Shown piece by piece: positions 44,337 through 52,558 of a stretch of 64,000 nucleotides of DNA. Under the pieces are notes generated by a model, which was given only the letters and a program-made list of their open reading frames with translations, had not been told where the DNA came from and did no database searches. Positions within the stretch are counted from its first letter, which is position 1, and every line of letters begins with the position of its first letter. Origin of the DNA: Hephaestia sp. MAHUQ-44 (GTDB taxonomy: Bacteria > Pseudomonadota > Alphaproteobacteria > Sphingomonadales > Sphingomonadaceae); NCBI RefSeq assembly GCF_023806085.1, contig NZ_JAMSLX010000006.1:131501-195500 (forward strand). The letters are read 5' to 3'. The position numbers were made by a program, and so were the translations under genes.

Positions 44337-44951
44337 TCAGCGCGAATAGAATTCGACGACCAGATTCGGTTCCATCTTCACCGGATAGGGCACTTCGTCG
44401 AGCGACGGCACGCGCGTGAAGGTGACCTTGGCGTTGCCGTCAGGGGCCACATAATCGGGAATGTCGCGCTCGGCGAGGCTCTGTGCCTCGAGCACCAGCG
44501 CCATTTCCTGTGCCTTCGAGCCCAAGGTGACCTCATCACCCGGCACCACGCGGCGCGAGGCGATGTTGCACTTGACGCCATTGACGCGGACGTGGCCATG
44601 GCTGACGAGCTGGCGCGCGGCGAAGATCGTCGGCGCGAACTTGGCGCGATAGACGATCATGTCGAGCCGCTGCTCGAGCAGGCCGATCAGGTTGAGGCCG
44701 GTATCGCCCTTCATCCGCGCGGCTTCCTGATAGGCGCGCCGGAACTGCTTTTCGGTCACGTCGCCGTAATAGCCCTTGAGCTTCTGCTTGGCGCGCAGCT
44801 GGATGCCGTAATCGGATACCTTGCCCTTGCGGCGCTGGCCGTGCTGGCCGGGGCCGTATTCGCGCTTGTTGACCGGGCTCTTCGGGCGACCCCAGATGTT
44901 TTCGCCCATCCGGCGGTCGAGCTTATACTTGGCGCTGTTGCGCTTCGACAT
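44337..44951 (-). CDS. rpsD: 30S ribosomal protein S4
   Basis: The full 204-residue S4 is present: [19 protein letters not shown] at the start, [15 protein letters not shown], and the S4 RNA-binding domain with [20 protein letters not shown] and [11 protein letters not shown]. It nucleates assembly of the 16S 5' domain. GAGGAACG stands before the ATG at 44951, excluding the longer frame. The zinc-binding cysteines of some S4 proteins are absent, as usual in alphaproteobacteria. Confidence 0.98.
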   Translation of the reverse strand: MSKRNSAKYKLDRRMGENIWGRPKSPVNKREYGPGQHGQRRKGKVSDYGIQLRAKQKLKGYYGDVTEKQFRRAYQEAARMKGDTGLNLIGLLEQRLDMIVYRAKFAPTIFAARQLVSHGHVRVNGVKCNIASRRVVPGDEVTLGSKAQEMALVLEAQSLAERDIPDYVAPDGNAKVTFTRVPSLDEVPYPVKMEPNLVVEFYSR

Positions 44952-45127
44952 GTGTCGTTCCTCAATTGCTGACAACGTTGTTCCCGGTACCGCCTACGCC
45001 GGAAACATCCGGGCAGGGCCACCGCTTCACCGGGGTGCGGGGCCAATTGCGAAGCGCGAGCGCCTAACGGGAGGGGAGATCAGAGTCAAGCTGGACAGCC
45101 GCGCGGCGGGCGCGCAAAGGCGGCTTC

Positions 45128-45433
45128 ATGAATAATATCATCCTTCCCGGCGCGGCCTGCACAACGATGGCCGAGGTACGCGCCGGCGTCGACCAGGTCG
45201 ATCGCGAACTGATCGCGCTGATCGCACGCCGTTTCGCCTATATGGACGCCGCCGCGCGGATCAAACCCGAACGCGGACAGGTGCGCGACGAGATCCGCAA
45301 GGCCCAGGTGATCGACAATGCCCGCGCGAGCGCGCGCGCCGCGGGCATTCCCGAGGCACCGATCGCGGCCTTGTGGGACCAGCTTGTCGAAGCCTCGATC
45401 GCGTACGAATTCGACGAATTCGACAAGCGATAG
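45128..45433 (+). CDS. Chorismate mutase, AroQ type
   Basis: A 101-residue single-domain helical protein: VRAGVDQVDRELIALIARRFAYMD, IKPERGQVRDEIRKAQVIDN and LVEASIAYEFDEFD. The conserved Arg (RR after LIALIA), Lys (KAQ) and Glu positions of AroQ mutases are there. It converts chorismate to prephenate for Phe and Tyr; the subgroup also includes PchB-like isochorismate lyases, which cannot be excluded. No fused prephenate domain is present. Confidence 0.88.
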   Translation: MNNIILPGAACTTMAEVRAGVDQVDRELIALIARRFAYMDAAARIKPERGQVRDEIRKAQVIDNARASARAAGIPEAPIAALWDQLVEASIAYEFDEFDKR

Positions 45434-45499
45434 GGCTTTTCCACGTACGCGGAAGCGGTGCCGCCTTTGTTTCAGCCTTCCTGAAACACCCTATAGCAC

Positions 45500-46237
45500 T
45501 CAATCGCGCGGGCGCTTCTTGCCGTCGAGCGCGGAGAGGACGCCGCGCATCGTGCGCACTTCCTGGCTCGTCCAGCCAGGTTTGGTGAGCAAGGTCCGCA
45601 GTGTCCGACGCACCGTCACGTTGCGCTCGGGCGGGTGAAAGAAGCCGGCGTTCACCAGCATCGTCTCGAGTTGACCATACATCCCCTCGAACTCATCCTG
45701 CGGCGCGGGCGTGCCGAGATCGGTGGCAGGCGGCGATACCAGCGCCTCCCCCTTCGACCATTCATAGGCGATGACCATCACCGCCTGCGCGAGGTTGAGC
45801 GACCCGAAAACGGGATTGATCGGCACCGTGACGATCGTGCGGGCGAGCGCGACATCGTCGCTGGCGAGCCCCGAGCGCTCGGGGCCAAACACGATCGCCG
45901 AACGGCCGACCGCGCCATGGATCTCGCGCGCGGCGACCTCCGGCGTCAGCACCGGCTTGGTAACACCGCGCTTGCGCACCGTGGTGGCGTAGACGTGCGC
46001 GCAATCGGCGACCGCATCGGCAAGGCTGGCGAACAGCGTCGCGTGTTCGAGCACGCTATCGGCGCCGGAAGCGGCCGGCCCGGCGGATGGGTTGGGCCAG
46101 CCGTCGCGCGGGGCGACAAGCCGTAGTTCGGAAAGCCCGAAGTTGAGCATCGCACGCGCCGCCTTGCCGATATTCTCGCCCAATTGCGGACGCACCAGCA
46201 CGATGACGGGCGGTGAGCCTGAAAGATGATCGGCCAT
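45500..46237 (-). CDS. trmJ: tRNA (cytidine/uridine-2'-O-)-methyltransferase TrmJ
   Basis: A SpoU/SPOUT methyltransferase of 245 residues: motif 1 VLVRPQLGENIGKAARAM, motif 2 AIVFGPERSGLASDDV and motif 3 PVFGSLNLAQAVMVIAYE. These match TrmJ, which methylates the 2'-O of nucleotide 32 in several tRNAs. The C-terminal helical extension ending LSALDGKK is also typical. A 219-base region to the next gene upstream is divergent and shows AT-rich promoter-like sequence but no further gene. Confidence 0.93.
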   Translation of the reverse strand: MADHLSGSPPVIVLVRPQLGENIGKAARAMLNFGLSELRLVAPRDGWPNPSAGPAASGADSVLEHATLFASLADAVADCAHVYATTVRKRGVTKPVLTPEVAAREIHGAVGRSAIVFGPERSGLASDDVALARTIVTVPINPVFGSLNLAQAVMVIAYEWSKGEALVSPPATDLGTPAPQDEFEGMYGQLETMLVNAGFFHPPERNVTVRRTLRTLLTKPGWTSQEVRTMRGVLSALDGKKRPRD

Positions 46238-46456
46238 GGTCCCTCGTTTCGATCAGCAGCAGTCCGCGGCCATCGGGGCGGGCTATCGCGGCGCGCGTAA
46301 CAGGTCACAGCGGCCGGGCCAATCGTCCGGCGAAAATTCCATCGTCCGACGGCGGCGTTCAGCGGTCGTCGCGCCGCAATTCCCGACGATCTTTACGTTT
46401 TGTTAACCAAATTTTCCCACGATCGGCGGATCGGAACAGTTCGAGGAGTATCTCCG

Positions 46457-47107
46457 ATGCGATGGCTGGTCTTCGCGACCGTCCTGCCGTGGGCGCTTGC
46501 CGCCTGTGCCACGACGCCCCACGCCACGGTGTCGCTGGACACCGAGACGCTGACGCCCGCCGAACAGGCCTGGCGCGATACAATCGTGCCCAGCGATCAG
46601 GCATTGATCGAAGACCTTCCGTCGATCTGGACGCACGTGCTGACCACCGCGAAGAAACGCAGCGGCAAGGCGATCGATGCCGAGGGACCGTTGCTCCAGG
46701 CCGATGCCGCGCTCGATCATCCCGCGCTGCCGCCAGGCTCCTATTGGTGCCGCGTGGTGCGGATCGGGAGCATCGCCGGGCGCAAGCAGATCGAATCGTT
46801 CGCACCCAAATTCTGTTACATCCGCGACGAGGAAAAGGGGCTGAGCTTCACCAAGCAATCAGGCAGCGATCTCCCCGCGGGCTATCTCTACGCCGATGGG
46901 ACGCAGCGTTATGTCTTTCTCGGCGCGCGGCAGGATGCACCAGGCGATGTGTCGCTCGGTTACGGCATCGATCATGATCGCGACGTCGCCGGCGTGGTCG
47001 AACGCGTCGGCGCATTCCGCTGGCGGCTGGTGGCACCGCGTGACGGCGGCAAGGGCATCGACGTTTACGAATTGACGCCGGTCCCGGCCGATCTGCAACC
47101 GTCCTGA
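46457..47107 (+). CDS. DUF4893 domain lipoprotein
   Basis: A lipoprotein signal (LPWALAAC, lipobox LAAC) precedes a 200-residue soluble domain with WRDTIVPSDQALIEDLPSIW, GSYWCRVVRIG and the closing RVGAFRWRLVAPRDGGKGI. This is the DUF4893 family of sphingomonads and relatives; no function is known. GAGGAG stands upstream of the ATG at 46457. It lies convergent to recF. Confidence 0.85.
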   Translation: MRWLVFATVLPWALAACATTPHATVSLDTETLTPAEQAWRDTIVPSDQALIEDLPSIWTHVLTTAKKRSGKAIDAEGPLLQADAALDHPALPPGSYWCRVVRIGSIAGRKQIESFAPKFCYIRDEEKGLSFTKQSGSDLPAGYLYADGTQRYVFLGARQDAPGDVSLGYGIDHDRDVAGVVERVGAFRWRLVAPRDGGKGIDVYELTPVPADLQPS

Positions 47108-47119
47108 GCCCGCACGCGG

Positions 47120-48184
47120 CTATCGCGCCGCGACGATCCGGCCATCGGCGACGCAGTAGCGGGTCGCGTTGTCGATGCTGTCGAACAGCGCTGGTTCGGT
47201 GCCGGTCATCCAGACCTGCCCCTGCCCTGCCAGCCGATCGAACAGCGCCGCGCGGCGAAGCGGATCGAGGTGCGCAGCGACCTCATCGAGCAACAGGATC
47301 GGCGCGCGGCGCGTGCGTTCTGCCACCAGCGCAGCGTGCGCGAGCACGATCCCCAGCAGCAACGCCTTTTGCTCGCCGGTCGAGCACAAGGCCGCTGGCT
47401 GATTCTTGGCGAGATGCGTCACGACGAGATCGGCGCGGTGCGGCCCGGTGAGCGTGCGGCCGGCAGCGGCATCGCGACGTCGGTTCACCGCCAGCGCGGC
47501 GGCGAGATCGGGGGCATGATCGCCATTCTCGATCGCAAGCCCGGCGCGCGCGAACGCGCTATCGGGTTCTTCGGCGATTGCCGAGGATAGTGCATCGACT
47601 GTCGCGCGGCGGGCGGCATCGAGCGCGGCACCGTGCTCGGCCATCTGCGCTTCGAGCGCGGCGAGCCAATCGCCATCGGGGGGCGGCTCGCCGGCCAGCA
47701 GCCGGTTGCGCGCGCGCATCGCGGCGTCGTAGCGGGTCGCGTGCGCCGCATGGCCCGGCACAAGCGCGAGCGTCAGCCGATCGAGGAACCGGCGCCGTTC
47801 GCCCGCCGGATCGACGAACAGCCGGTCCATCGCCGGGGTAAGCCACAGGATCGTCACCCATTCGGCGAGCGTGCCCGCAGGCGCGGGGGCGCCGTTGATC
47901 CGCACGAGGCGCCGCGAGGGGGCGCCCGGCTCGATCCCGGTGGCAAGCGTCGTCGCGTCGGCAAGCGTCGCCGCGATCCCGAAACCGCCCGCGCCGCCCT
48001 GCCGCGCCATATCGGCAAGCGCCGCGCGCCGCAGACCACGCCCCGGCGCGAGCAGCGACACCGCCTCGAGCACATTGGTCTTGCCCGCGCCATTCTCTCC
48101 GGTGAGCAAAACGAACCCCGGGCCGGGCGCGAAAACGGCGTCGGCGTGATTGCGGAAATCGGTGAGGATCAGGCGCGAGAACAT
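47120..48184 (-). CDS. recF: DNA replication/repair protein RecF
   Basis: The 354-residue SMC-like ATPase has Walker [10 protein letters not shown] at residues 30-38, [12 protein letters not shown] at the N-terminus, [18 protein letters not shown] as the signature region and [13 protein letters not shown] as Walker B. RecF loads RecA at gaps with RecO and RecR. It normally follows dnaN; here a Coq4 gene stands between the two on the same strand. Confidence 0.96.
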   Translation of the reverse strand: MFSRLILTDFRNHADAVFAPGPGFVLLTGENGAGKTNVLEAVSLLAPGRGLRRAALADMARQGGAGGFGIAATLADATTLATGIEPGAPSRRLVRINGAPAPAGTLAEWVTILWLTPAMDRLFVDPAGERRRFLDRLTLALVPGHAAHATRYDAAMRARNRLLAGEPPPDGDWLAALEAQMAEHGAALDAARRATVDALSSAIAEEPDSAFARAGLAIENGDHAPDLAAALAVNRRRDAAAGRTLTGPHRADLVVTHLAKNQPAALCSTGEQKALLLGIVLAHAALVAERTRRAPILLLDEVAAHLDPLRRAALFDRLAGQGQVWMTGTEPALFDSIDNATRYCVADGRIVAAR

Positions 48185-48231
48185 GCGCTCGCACGCCTAG
48201 CGCGTTCGGCGGCCGAACGCGATTGCTTGCG

Positions 48232-49008
48232 TCAGGCCGCGGCGGCCGCCGCCTGCTTCTGCGTCGAGAGGTACGACGCGAGTTCGGGCCCGAGTTCGCG
48301 CTGCGCCTTGAGATAGGCGTGCGGCGTAGCGATCCCCAACCGGCGCCGCGCCGCCTCGATCGGTTCGGCCATCAACGCCTCATAATCCTCGCCGATCAGC
48401 CATTTGGCCTTGCGACCATGGCGATAGCCTTCCCACACCGCCTTGGTGAACAGGCGGCTGCGCGTGACCTTGAGACTCTTGAGCGATGCCGCGCTCGCAA
48501 TCCATGCCCAGCCCAGTCCGCCGACCTGCGCATAGCTGAACGCGACGAGGCACGCCTCACCCAGACTCTCGTCGGCCTTGTACCCGGTCATCACGTGCCA
48601 GATGTCGTGCACATCGCGCGTGCGCCGGCCGAACCAGGCATAAGGATGCGCCAGCTCGTCTTCGCGGATGACCTTGGACACCTCGGCCAGCCCATCGGCC
48701 GAATAGCCCGTCGTCGCGAGAAAATCGCGATACGCCGCACCGACCGTGCCGGGCGCGAACTGCGCGATCCATTCCTTGTCGGTGAACCGCCGCGTCAGTT
48801 CCACGCGATCATAAGCGGTGCGCCCGCCCTCTTCGGTCGCCAGCAGCCGAGCATAATTGCGCTCCGCATTGCCGGCGTTGAGCGCCTTCATGATGCGGAA
48901 CACCTGCGTCGTATCATCGCCATTGGCGAGCAGCTTGCGGATCGCATCGAACGCGGTCCGCCAGTCGCGCCGGCCATTGGTGCCGGGAAAGGGAGGGAGC
49001 TTGGCCAT
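48232..49008 (-). CDS. coq4: Coq4 family ubiquinone biosynthesis protein
   Basis: The Coq4 metal motif is present in RTRDVHDIWHVMTGY (HDxxH), with surrounding FRIMKALNAGNAERNY and HPYAWFGRR typical of alphaproteobacterial Coq4. The family takes part in C1 decarboxylation/hydroxylation of the ubiquinone ring or organises the Coq enzymes. Start at 49008 is preferred since AAGGA is placed properly ahead of it; an upstream in-frame ATG at 49032 lies inside a palindrome. It is set between dnaN and recF. The C-terminus is Ala-rich. Confidence 0.87.
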   Translation of the reverse strand: MAKLPPFPGTNGRRDWRTAFDAIRKLLANGDDTTQVFRIMKALNAGNAERNYARLLATEEGGRTAYDRVELTRRFTDKEWIAQFAPGTVGAAYRDFLATTGYSADGLAEVSKVIREDELAHPYAWFGRRTRDVHDIWHVMTGYKADESLGEACLVAFSYAQVGGLGWAWIASAASLKSLKVTRSRLFTKAVWEGYRHGRKAKWLIGEDYEALMAEPIEAARRRLGIATPHAYLKAQRELGPELASYLSTQKQAAAAAA

Positions 49009-49022
49009 GAGTCGATCCTTAC

Positions 49023-49036
49023 TTACACTCATGTAA
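49023..49036. promoter_or_regulatory. Palindromic operator candidate before coq4
   Basis: TTACA-CTCA-TGTAA, arms 49023-49027 and 49032-49036. It lies 15 bases upstream of the chosen coq4 start, in the otherwise short gap to dnaN. The form is that of a TetR- or GntR-type repressor site; no such regulator gene is next to it. Confidence 0.5.
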
Positions 49037-49072
49037 ATAAGGGTCGGGGCTCAACGAGTCAAGCCGCCCCCA

Positions 49073-50185
49073 TCACACCCGCATCGGCATCAGCACGTAC
49101 AGCGCGGGCGCCTTGTCGTTTTCGCGGATCAGCGTGGGCGCGGCGGCATCGGCCAGGTGGACCTCGATCAGATCGCCTTCGAGCTGCCCGAGGATATCGA
49201 GCAGATAGCGCGAGTTGAAGCCGATCTCGAACGGCAGCGAGGTATAATCGCCGGGGACTTCCTCGGCCGCGGTGCCGTTTTCGGGGCTCGTCACCGACAA
49301 GGTGATCTTGTCCTTGTCGAGCGCCATCTTGACCGCCCGCGTCTTTTCGGTGGCGATCGTCGAGACGCGATCGACGCCTTCCTCGAAGCTGCGCGGATCG
49401 ATCTTGAGGATCTTGTCGTTGCCGGTCGGGATCACGCGGCTGTAATCGGGGAAGGTGCCGTCGATCAGCTTCGAGGTCAGCACCGCCTGCCCCAGATCGA
49501 AGCGGATCTTGGTGGTCGAAAGCGACACGCCCACCGACCCGTCGATCTCATCGAGCAGCTTGCGCAGTTCGCCCACGCATTTGCGGGGAATGATCACGTC
49601 GGGCATCCCCTCGGCGCCATCGGGGCGCGGCACGGTGACGCGCGCGAGGCGGTGGCCGTCGGTCGCGGCGGCCTTCAATACCGGCTGCGGATCGTCCGAC
49701 ACATGGAGGAAGATGCCGTTGAGGTAATAACGCGTCTCTTCGGTAGAAATCGCGAAGCGCGCCTTGTCGATGATCTGCTTGAGCGTCTCGGCGGGCAGTT
49801 CGAAGGTCGTCGGCAGTTCGCCCTCGGCAATGACCGGGAAATCGTCGCGCGGCAGCGTCGCGAGATTGAACCGCGCGCGCCCGGCGACGATCGCCATCCG
49901 CCCCTCGGCGGCCGAAAGCTCGACCTGCGCGCCTTCGGGCAGCTTGCGCGCGATATCGAACAAAGTGTGCGCCGACACCGTCGTCGAGCCCGGCTGATCG
50001 ACCGCCGCGGCCACGCTCTCATCGATCTGGAGATCGAGATCGGTCGCCATCAGCCGGAGCGTGCCATCGGCGCGCGCCTCGATCAGCACGTTCGACAGGA
50101 TCGGGATAGTATTGCGCCGCTCGACCACCGACTGGACGTGGCTGAGCCCCTTGAGCAGGATGGCGCGTTCGATCGTGGCCTTCAT
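49073..50185 (-). CDS. dnaN: DNA polymerase III beta subunit (sliding clamp)
   Basis: The 370-residue clamp has the three repeated domains; recognisable landmarks are ERRNTIPILSNVLIEA at the start, YYLNGIFLH and ATDGHRLA in the middle, FPDYSRVIP, and the C-terminal YVLMPMRV that lies near the peptide-binding pocket. It tethers DNA polymerase III to DNA. GGGGGAATCAG before the ATG at 50185 fixes the start. dnaA is not adjacent, so this is not a classical dnaA-dnaN-recF origin cluster. Confidence 0.97.
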   Translation of the reverse strand: MKATIERAILLKGLSHVQSVVERRNTIPILSNVLIEARADGTLRLMATDLDLQIDESVAAAVDQPGSTTVSAHTLFDIARKLPEGAQVELSAAEGRMAIVAGRARFNLATLPRDDFPVIAEGELPTTFELPAETLKQIIDKARFAISTEETRYYLNGIFLHVSDDPQPVLKAAATDGHRLARVTVPRPDGAEGMPDVIIPRKCVGELRKLLDEIDGSVGVSLSTTKIRFDLGQAVLTSKLIDGTFPDYSRVIPTGNDKILKIDPRSFEEGVDRVSTIATEKTRAVKMALDKDKITLSVTSPENGTAAEEVPGDYTSLPFEIGFNSRYLLDILGQLEGDLIEVHLADAAAPTLIRENDKAPALYVLMPMRV

Positions 50186-50262
50186 CTGATTCCCCCGGGG
50201 TCGTGCCCGTTGATCCCCGTTCAAGCCCGTGGGCGGGGACGATTTTAGAGCTCTTCCTTAAC

Positions 50263-50300
50263 GTAAAAAAGGGCCGGAGCAAGCGCCCCGGCCCTTCAAA
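50263..50300 (-). terminator. Terminator of the outer-membrane protein gene
   Basis: A 9-bp stem (50269-50277 with 50288-50296) followed, on the minus strand, by six T bases. It lies about 30 bases past the stop of the outer-membrane protein gene and upstream of dnaN. Confidence 0.8.
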
Positions 50301-50326
50301 AGCGTCACGAATCGTCGTGTGGCCGA

Positions 50327-50986
50327 TTAGAAGCGCAGCCCCACGCCCGCCACCACCTGGTGCCGATCGGTGTCGACGCTGAAGTTGTTGGTGTTGGTGC
50401 CGTCGGCGAATTCGAGCCGCGCCTTGCCATAATTCGAATAGCGATATTCGAGCTTGGCATAAGCGTTGGTGCCGACCGCCTGCTCGACGCCCGCGCCAAC
50501 GCGGTAGCCGTCGAGATTATAATGACGGCCGGTTTCGGTCTGGCCATCGCTCGCGGTCAGATCGAGCCGCTGATTGGTGTAGCCACCCTTGGCATAGACC
50601 AACGTTGACGGGCCTGCGCGGAAACCCGCACGCGCGCCGATGTACAGATCGCGGCCCGCCTTGACGCGGCCATAACCGAAATCGTTGGTATCGACCGGGC
50701 CGTTCTTCACCTTGGCGGTCGACCCCGAAATCTCGGCTTCGGCACCGATCACGGCGTTGCCGACGCCGATGTCATAACCGGCATCGACGCCATACAGCAG
50801 CCCGTTGGCCGATTCGTTCTTGCCGGCAATGTCCGAATCCTCGGTGCTGCCCGGGCGCATCACGTCGTAGCCGGCGATCACGCCGATACGCGGGCCGGTG
50901 AAGGTCGCGTCCTGCGCCAGCGCGGGGGCGGCAAAGCCACCCGCGGCGGTCGTGGCGGCAAGCGCGGTGAGAAGAAGCTTACGCAT
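50327..50986 (-). CDS. Outer-membrane beta-barrel porin family protein
   Basis: A signal peptide (MRKLLLTALAATTAAGG, cleavage after ALA) leads to a 195-residue barrel of about eight strands: PRIGVIAGYDVM, YGVDAGYDIG, LYIGARAGFR, VYAKGGYTN, YAKLEYRYSNYG, ending in VVAGVGLRF with the terminal Phe used for outer membrane insertion. It belongs with the Omp25/Opa-like small porins. The start is fixed by the signal peptide; the longer open frame is not used. A good terminator follows. Confidence 0.88.
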   Translation of the reverse strand: MRKLLLTALAATTAAGGFAAPALAQDATFTGPRIGVIAGYDVMRPGSTEDSDIAGKNESANGLLYGVDAGYDIGVGNAVIGAEAEISGSTAKVKNGPVDTNDFGYGRVKAGRDLYIGARAGFRAGPSTLVYAKGGYTNQRLDLTASDGQTETGRHYNLDGYRVGAGVEQAVGTNAYAKLEYRYSNYGKARLEFADGTNTNNFSVDTDRHQVVAGVGLRF

Positions 50987-51122
50987 AATAACTCCATACA
51001 AGTCCGCCCCAGGGGGGTTAGGGCGGACAGCGCAGATAGGGGCACCGGGCGCGGCTTGCATTAACCTCAGATAAACAAGGAAATCCGTTGCTTTTGCGCC
51101 ACACGGGCTTGAAAGAGGGGGC

Positions 51123-51761
51123 ATGAGTTCCAATCGATCCGGCCGCGATTTCATCGCCCGCCACGGCGAAACGGTGTTCAACGCCGCGCGCCGCCTCCAG
51201 GGTCATCACCCCCATACGCCGCTGACCCGCGCGGGCTTTGCGCAGGCCGACGAGATGGGCCGTGCGCTGCGTCGGACGCTCGGTGCCCGCCCGGCGCTCG
51301 CCTTATGGGCGTCGCCCACCGGCCGCGCGCTGCAAACGCTCGCGGTGATCGCCGAGCATCTCGAACTCGACTGGCACCGGGCCGCGACCGATCCCCGACT
51401 GGGCGAGATCGATGTCGGCAGCTGGGGCGGGCGTTATTACGAGGAGCTGATCGCCGATATCGGGCCGATGTTCGATGCCGAAACGGGAATCCTGCGGCCC
51501 GCCCCCGACGGCGAGGCGTATCCCACGATCGCCGACCGGCTGCGCGGCTGGCTGGCCGACACGCACGATGCGCCGGGCGACCGGCTGGTCATCATGCACG
51601 GCATTTCGAGCGGCGTGCTGCGCGGGATGATGACCGGACAGGCGCCGCTGCCGGCGATCGGCGCCCCGTTCGCGCGCGCGCTGCCCCAGGGATCGGTGGT
51701 GATGATCGACCACGGCGCCGAAACCATCGTGCATCGCGGCCTCGGCCACGCACCGGCGTGA
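51123..51761 (+). CDS. Histidine phosphatase family protein
   Basis: The RHG motif (FIARHGETVFNAARRLQG) near residue 12, SPTGRALQTLAVIAEHL, and a second His in VIMHGISSGVLRG identify the branch with phosphoglycerate-mutase-like 2-His phosphatases, 212 residues. The substrate is unknown. The gene is divergent from the outer-membrane protein and precedes a small exported protein by five bases. Confidence 0.9.
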   Translation: MSSNRSGRDFIARHGETVFNAARRLQGHHPHTPLTRAGFAQADEMGRALRRTLGARPALALWASPTGRALQTLAVIAEHLELDWHRAATDPRLGEIDVGSWGGRYYEELIADIGPMFDAETGILRPAPDGEAYPTIADRLRGWLADTHDAPGDRLVIMHGISSGVLRGMMTGQAPLPAIGAPFARALPQGSVVMIDHGAETIVHRGLGHAPA

Positions 51762-51766
51762 GCATC

Positions 51767-52222
51767 ATGCCGCCGATCCTCGCGCTCGCCCTCGCCGCGA
51801 CGCCGCAGGCGATCGGTATCTATGACGGATGGGGCGCCTTTCGGGACGCGGCCCGTTGCTATGCGATCGCTCAGCCCGTCAGCGGCAGCGCGGCGGCCCG
51901 GATGGGCGCCTATGCGAGCGTTTCCACCTGGCCGCGACGCGGCATCCGCAACCAGATCAGCGTGCGGCTGAGCCGCGCCGCCCGCGACGGTGCGCCAATG
52001 ACGCTGAGCATCGACGAGCGCCGCTTCGATCTCGTCGTGCGCGGCGATCGTGCCTGGGCACCCGATCGCGAGACCGACGCGGCGATCGTCGGCGCGATGC
52101 GATCGGGCCGCAGCATGAGCATCGAAGGGGTAAGCGCCAATGGCCGCGCCTTCGCCGATGTCTATGCGCTTCCCGGCGCGGCCACCGCGATCGACGCGGC
52201 GGCATTGGAATGTCTGGGTTAG
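51767..52222 (+). CDS. Small exported protein of unknown function
   Basis: The 151-residue protein starts with a weak signal (PPILALALAATPQA) and continues WGAFRDAARCYAIAQPVSG, then VRLSRAARDGAPMTLSID and ends with a Cys (LECLG). The Trp/Phe-Cys-Tyr pattern and strand arrangement recall the IalB-like invasion-locus-B proteins, but the match is distant. It starts five bases after the histidine phosphatase stop, so both are probably one transcript. It is the last gene before the third palindrome and the tRNA-Thr fragment. Confidence 0.65.
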   Translation: MPPILALALAATPQAIGIYDGWGAFRDAARCYAIAQPVSGSAAARMGAYASVSTWPRRGIRNQISVRLSRAARDGAPMTLSIDERRFDLVVRGDRAWAPDRETDAAIVGAMRSGRSMSIEGVSANGRAFADVYALPGAATAIDAAALECLG

Positions 52223-52224
52223 AT

Positions 52225-52307
52225 GCGGCACCGGCCCGCTCCCCCGCCCCACCACCCAGTCAGCATAATGTCTTGGGCGGTGGGGCGGGGGAGCGGGCCG
52301 GTGCCGC
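52225..52307. repeat. Palindromic intergenic repeat, copy 3
   Basis: Two 34-base arms (52225-52258 and 52274-52307) with one mismatch, loop 15 bases. The outer 21 bases match copies 1 and 2; the inner part differs, but differences in one arm are matched in the other. It lies only 30 bases from the tRNA-Thr fragment. Confidence 0.93.
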
Positions 52308-52337
52308 TTCCACGAAACGTGGACCAACTCTAGGGCG

Positions 52338-52382
52338 TGGTGCTGCCGGTGAGGATTGAACTCACGACCTCAGCCTTACCAA
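52338..52382 (-). other. tRNA-Thr(GGT) 3' fragment, attachment site
   Basis: On the minus strand these 45 bases read from the anticodon loop TTGGTAA through a full T arm (GTGAG-TTCAATC-CTCAC) to CGGCAGC, discriminator A and CCA. The 5' half of the tRNA is replaced by unrelated AT-richer sequence at 52383. This is the displaced 3' end expected where an element has integrated into a tRNA gene; the recombinase gene follows 176 bases to the right. The 52308-52558 stretch has no gene besides this. Confidence 0.85.
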
Positions 52383-52558
52383 TCAGGACTGACATAATTT
52401 TCCAATGTTCGCCATCGTTTCCTGCGGTACGAAAGTCTTTGATTTTAGATAAGAAACTTGAAATCCAAGCTCTCCAGAGTACGATTTTCTTCGCCAGATA
52501 TTTGGTTCGCGTGATTCCGCAGTGATTCCGCAGCCTGTCTGGGCCGCTGGAGGTTGGA

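Noticed and set aside
47120..50185. dnaN and recF as sign of a replication origin
   Set aside because: dnaA is missing and no cluster of DnaA boxes was seen near; the gene pair alone does not prove an origin.
52337..52525. Open frame of 62 codons starting MVLPVRIELTTSALPI
   Set aside because: It is the reverse complement of the tRNA-Thr fragment read as protein, a known false ORF type.
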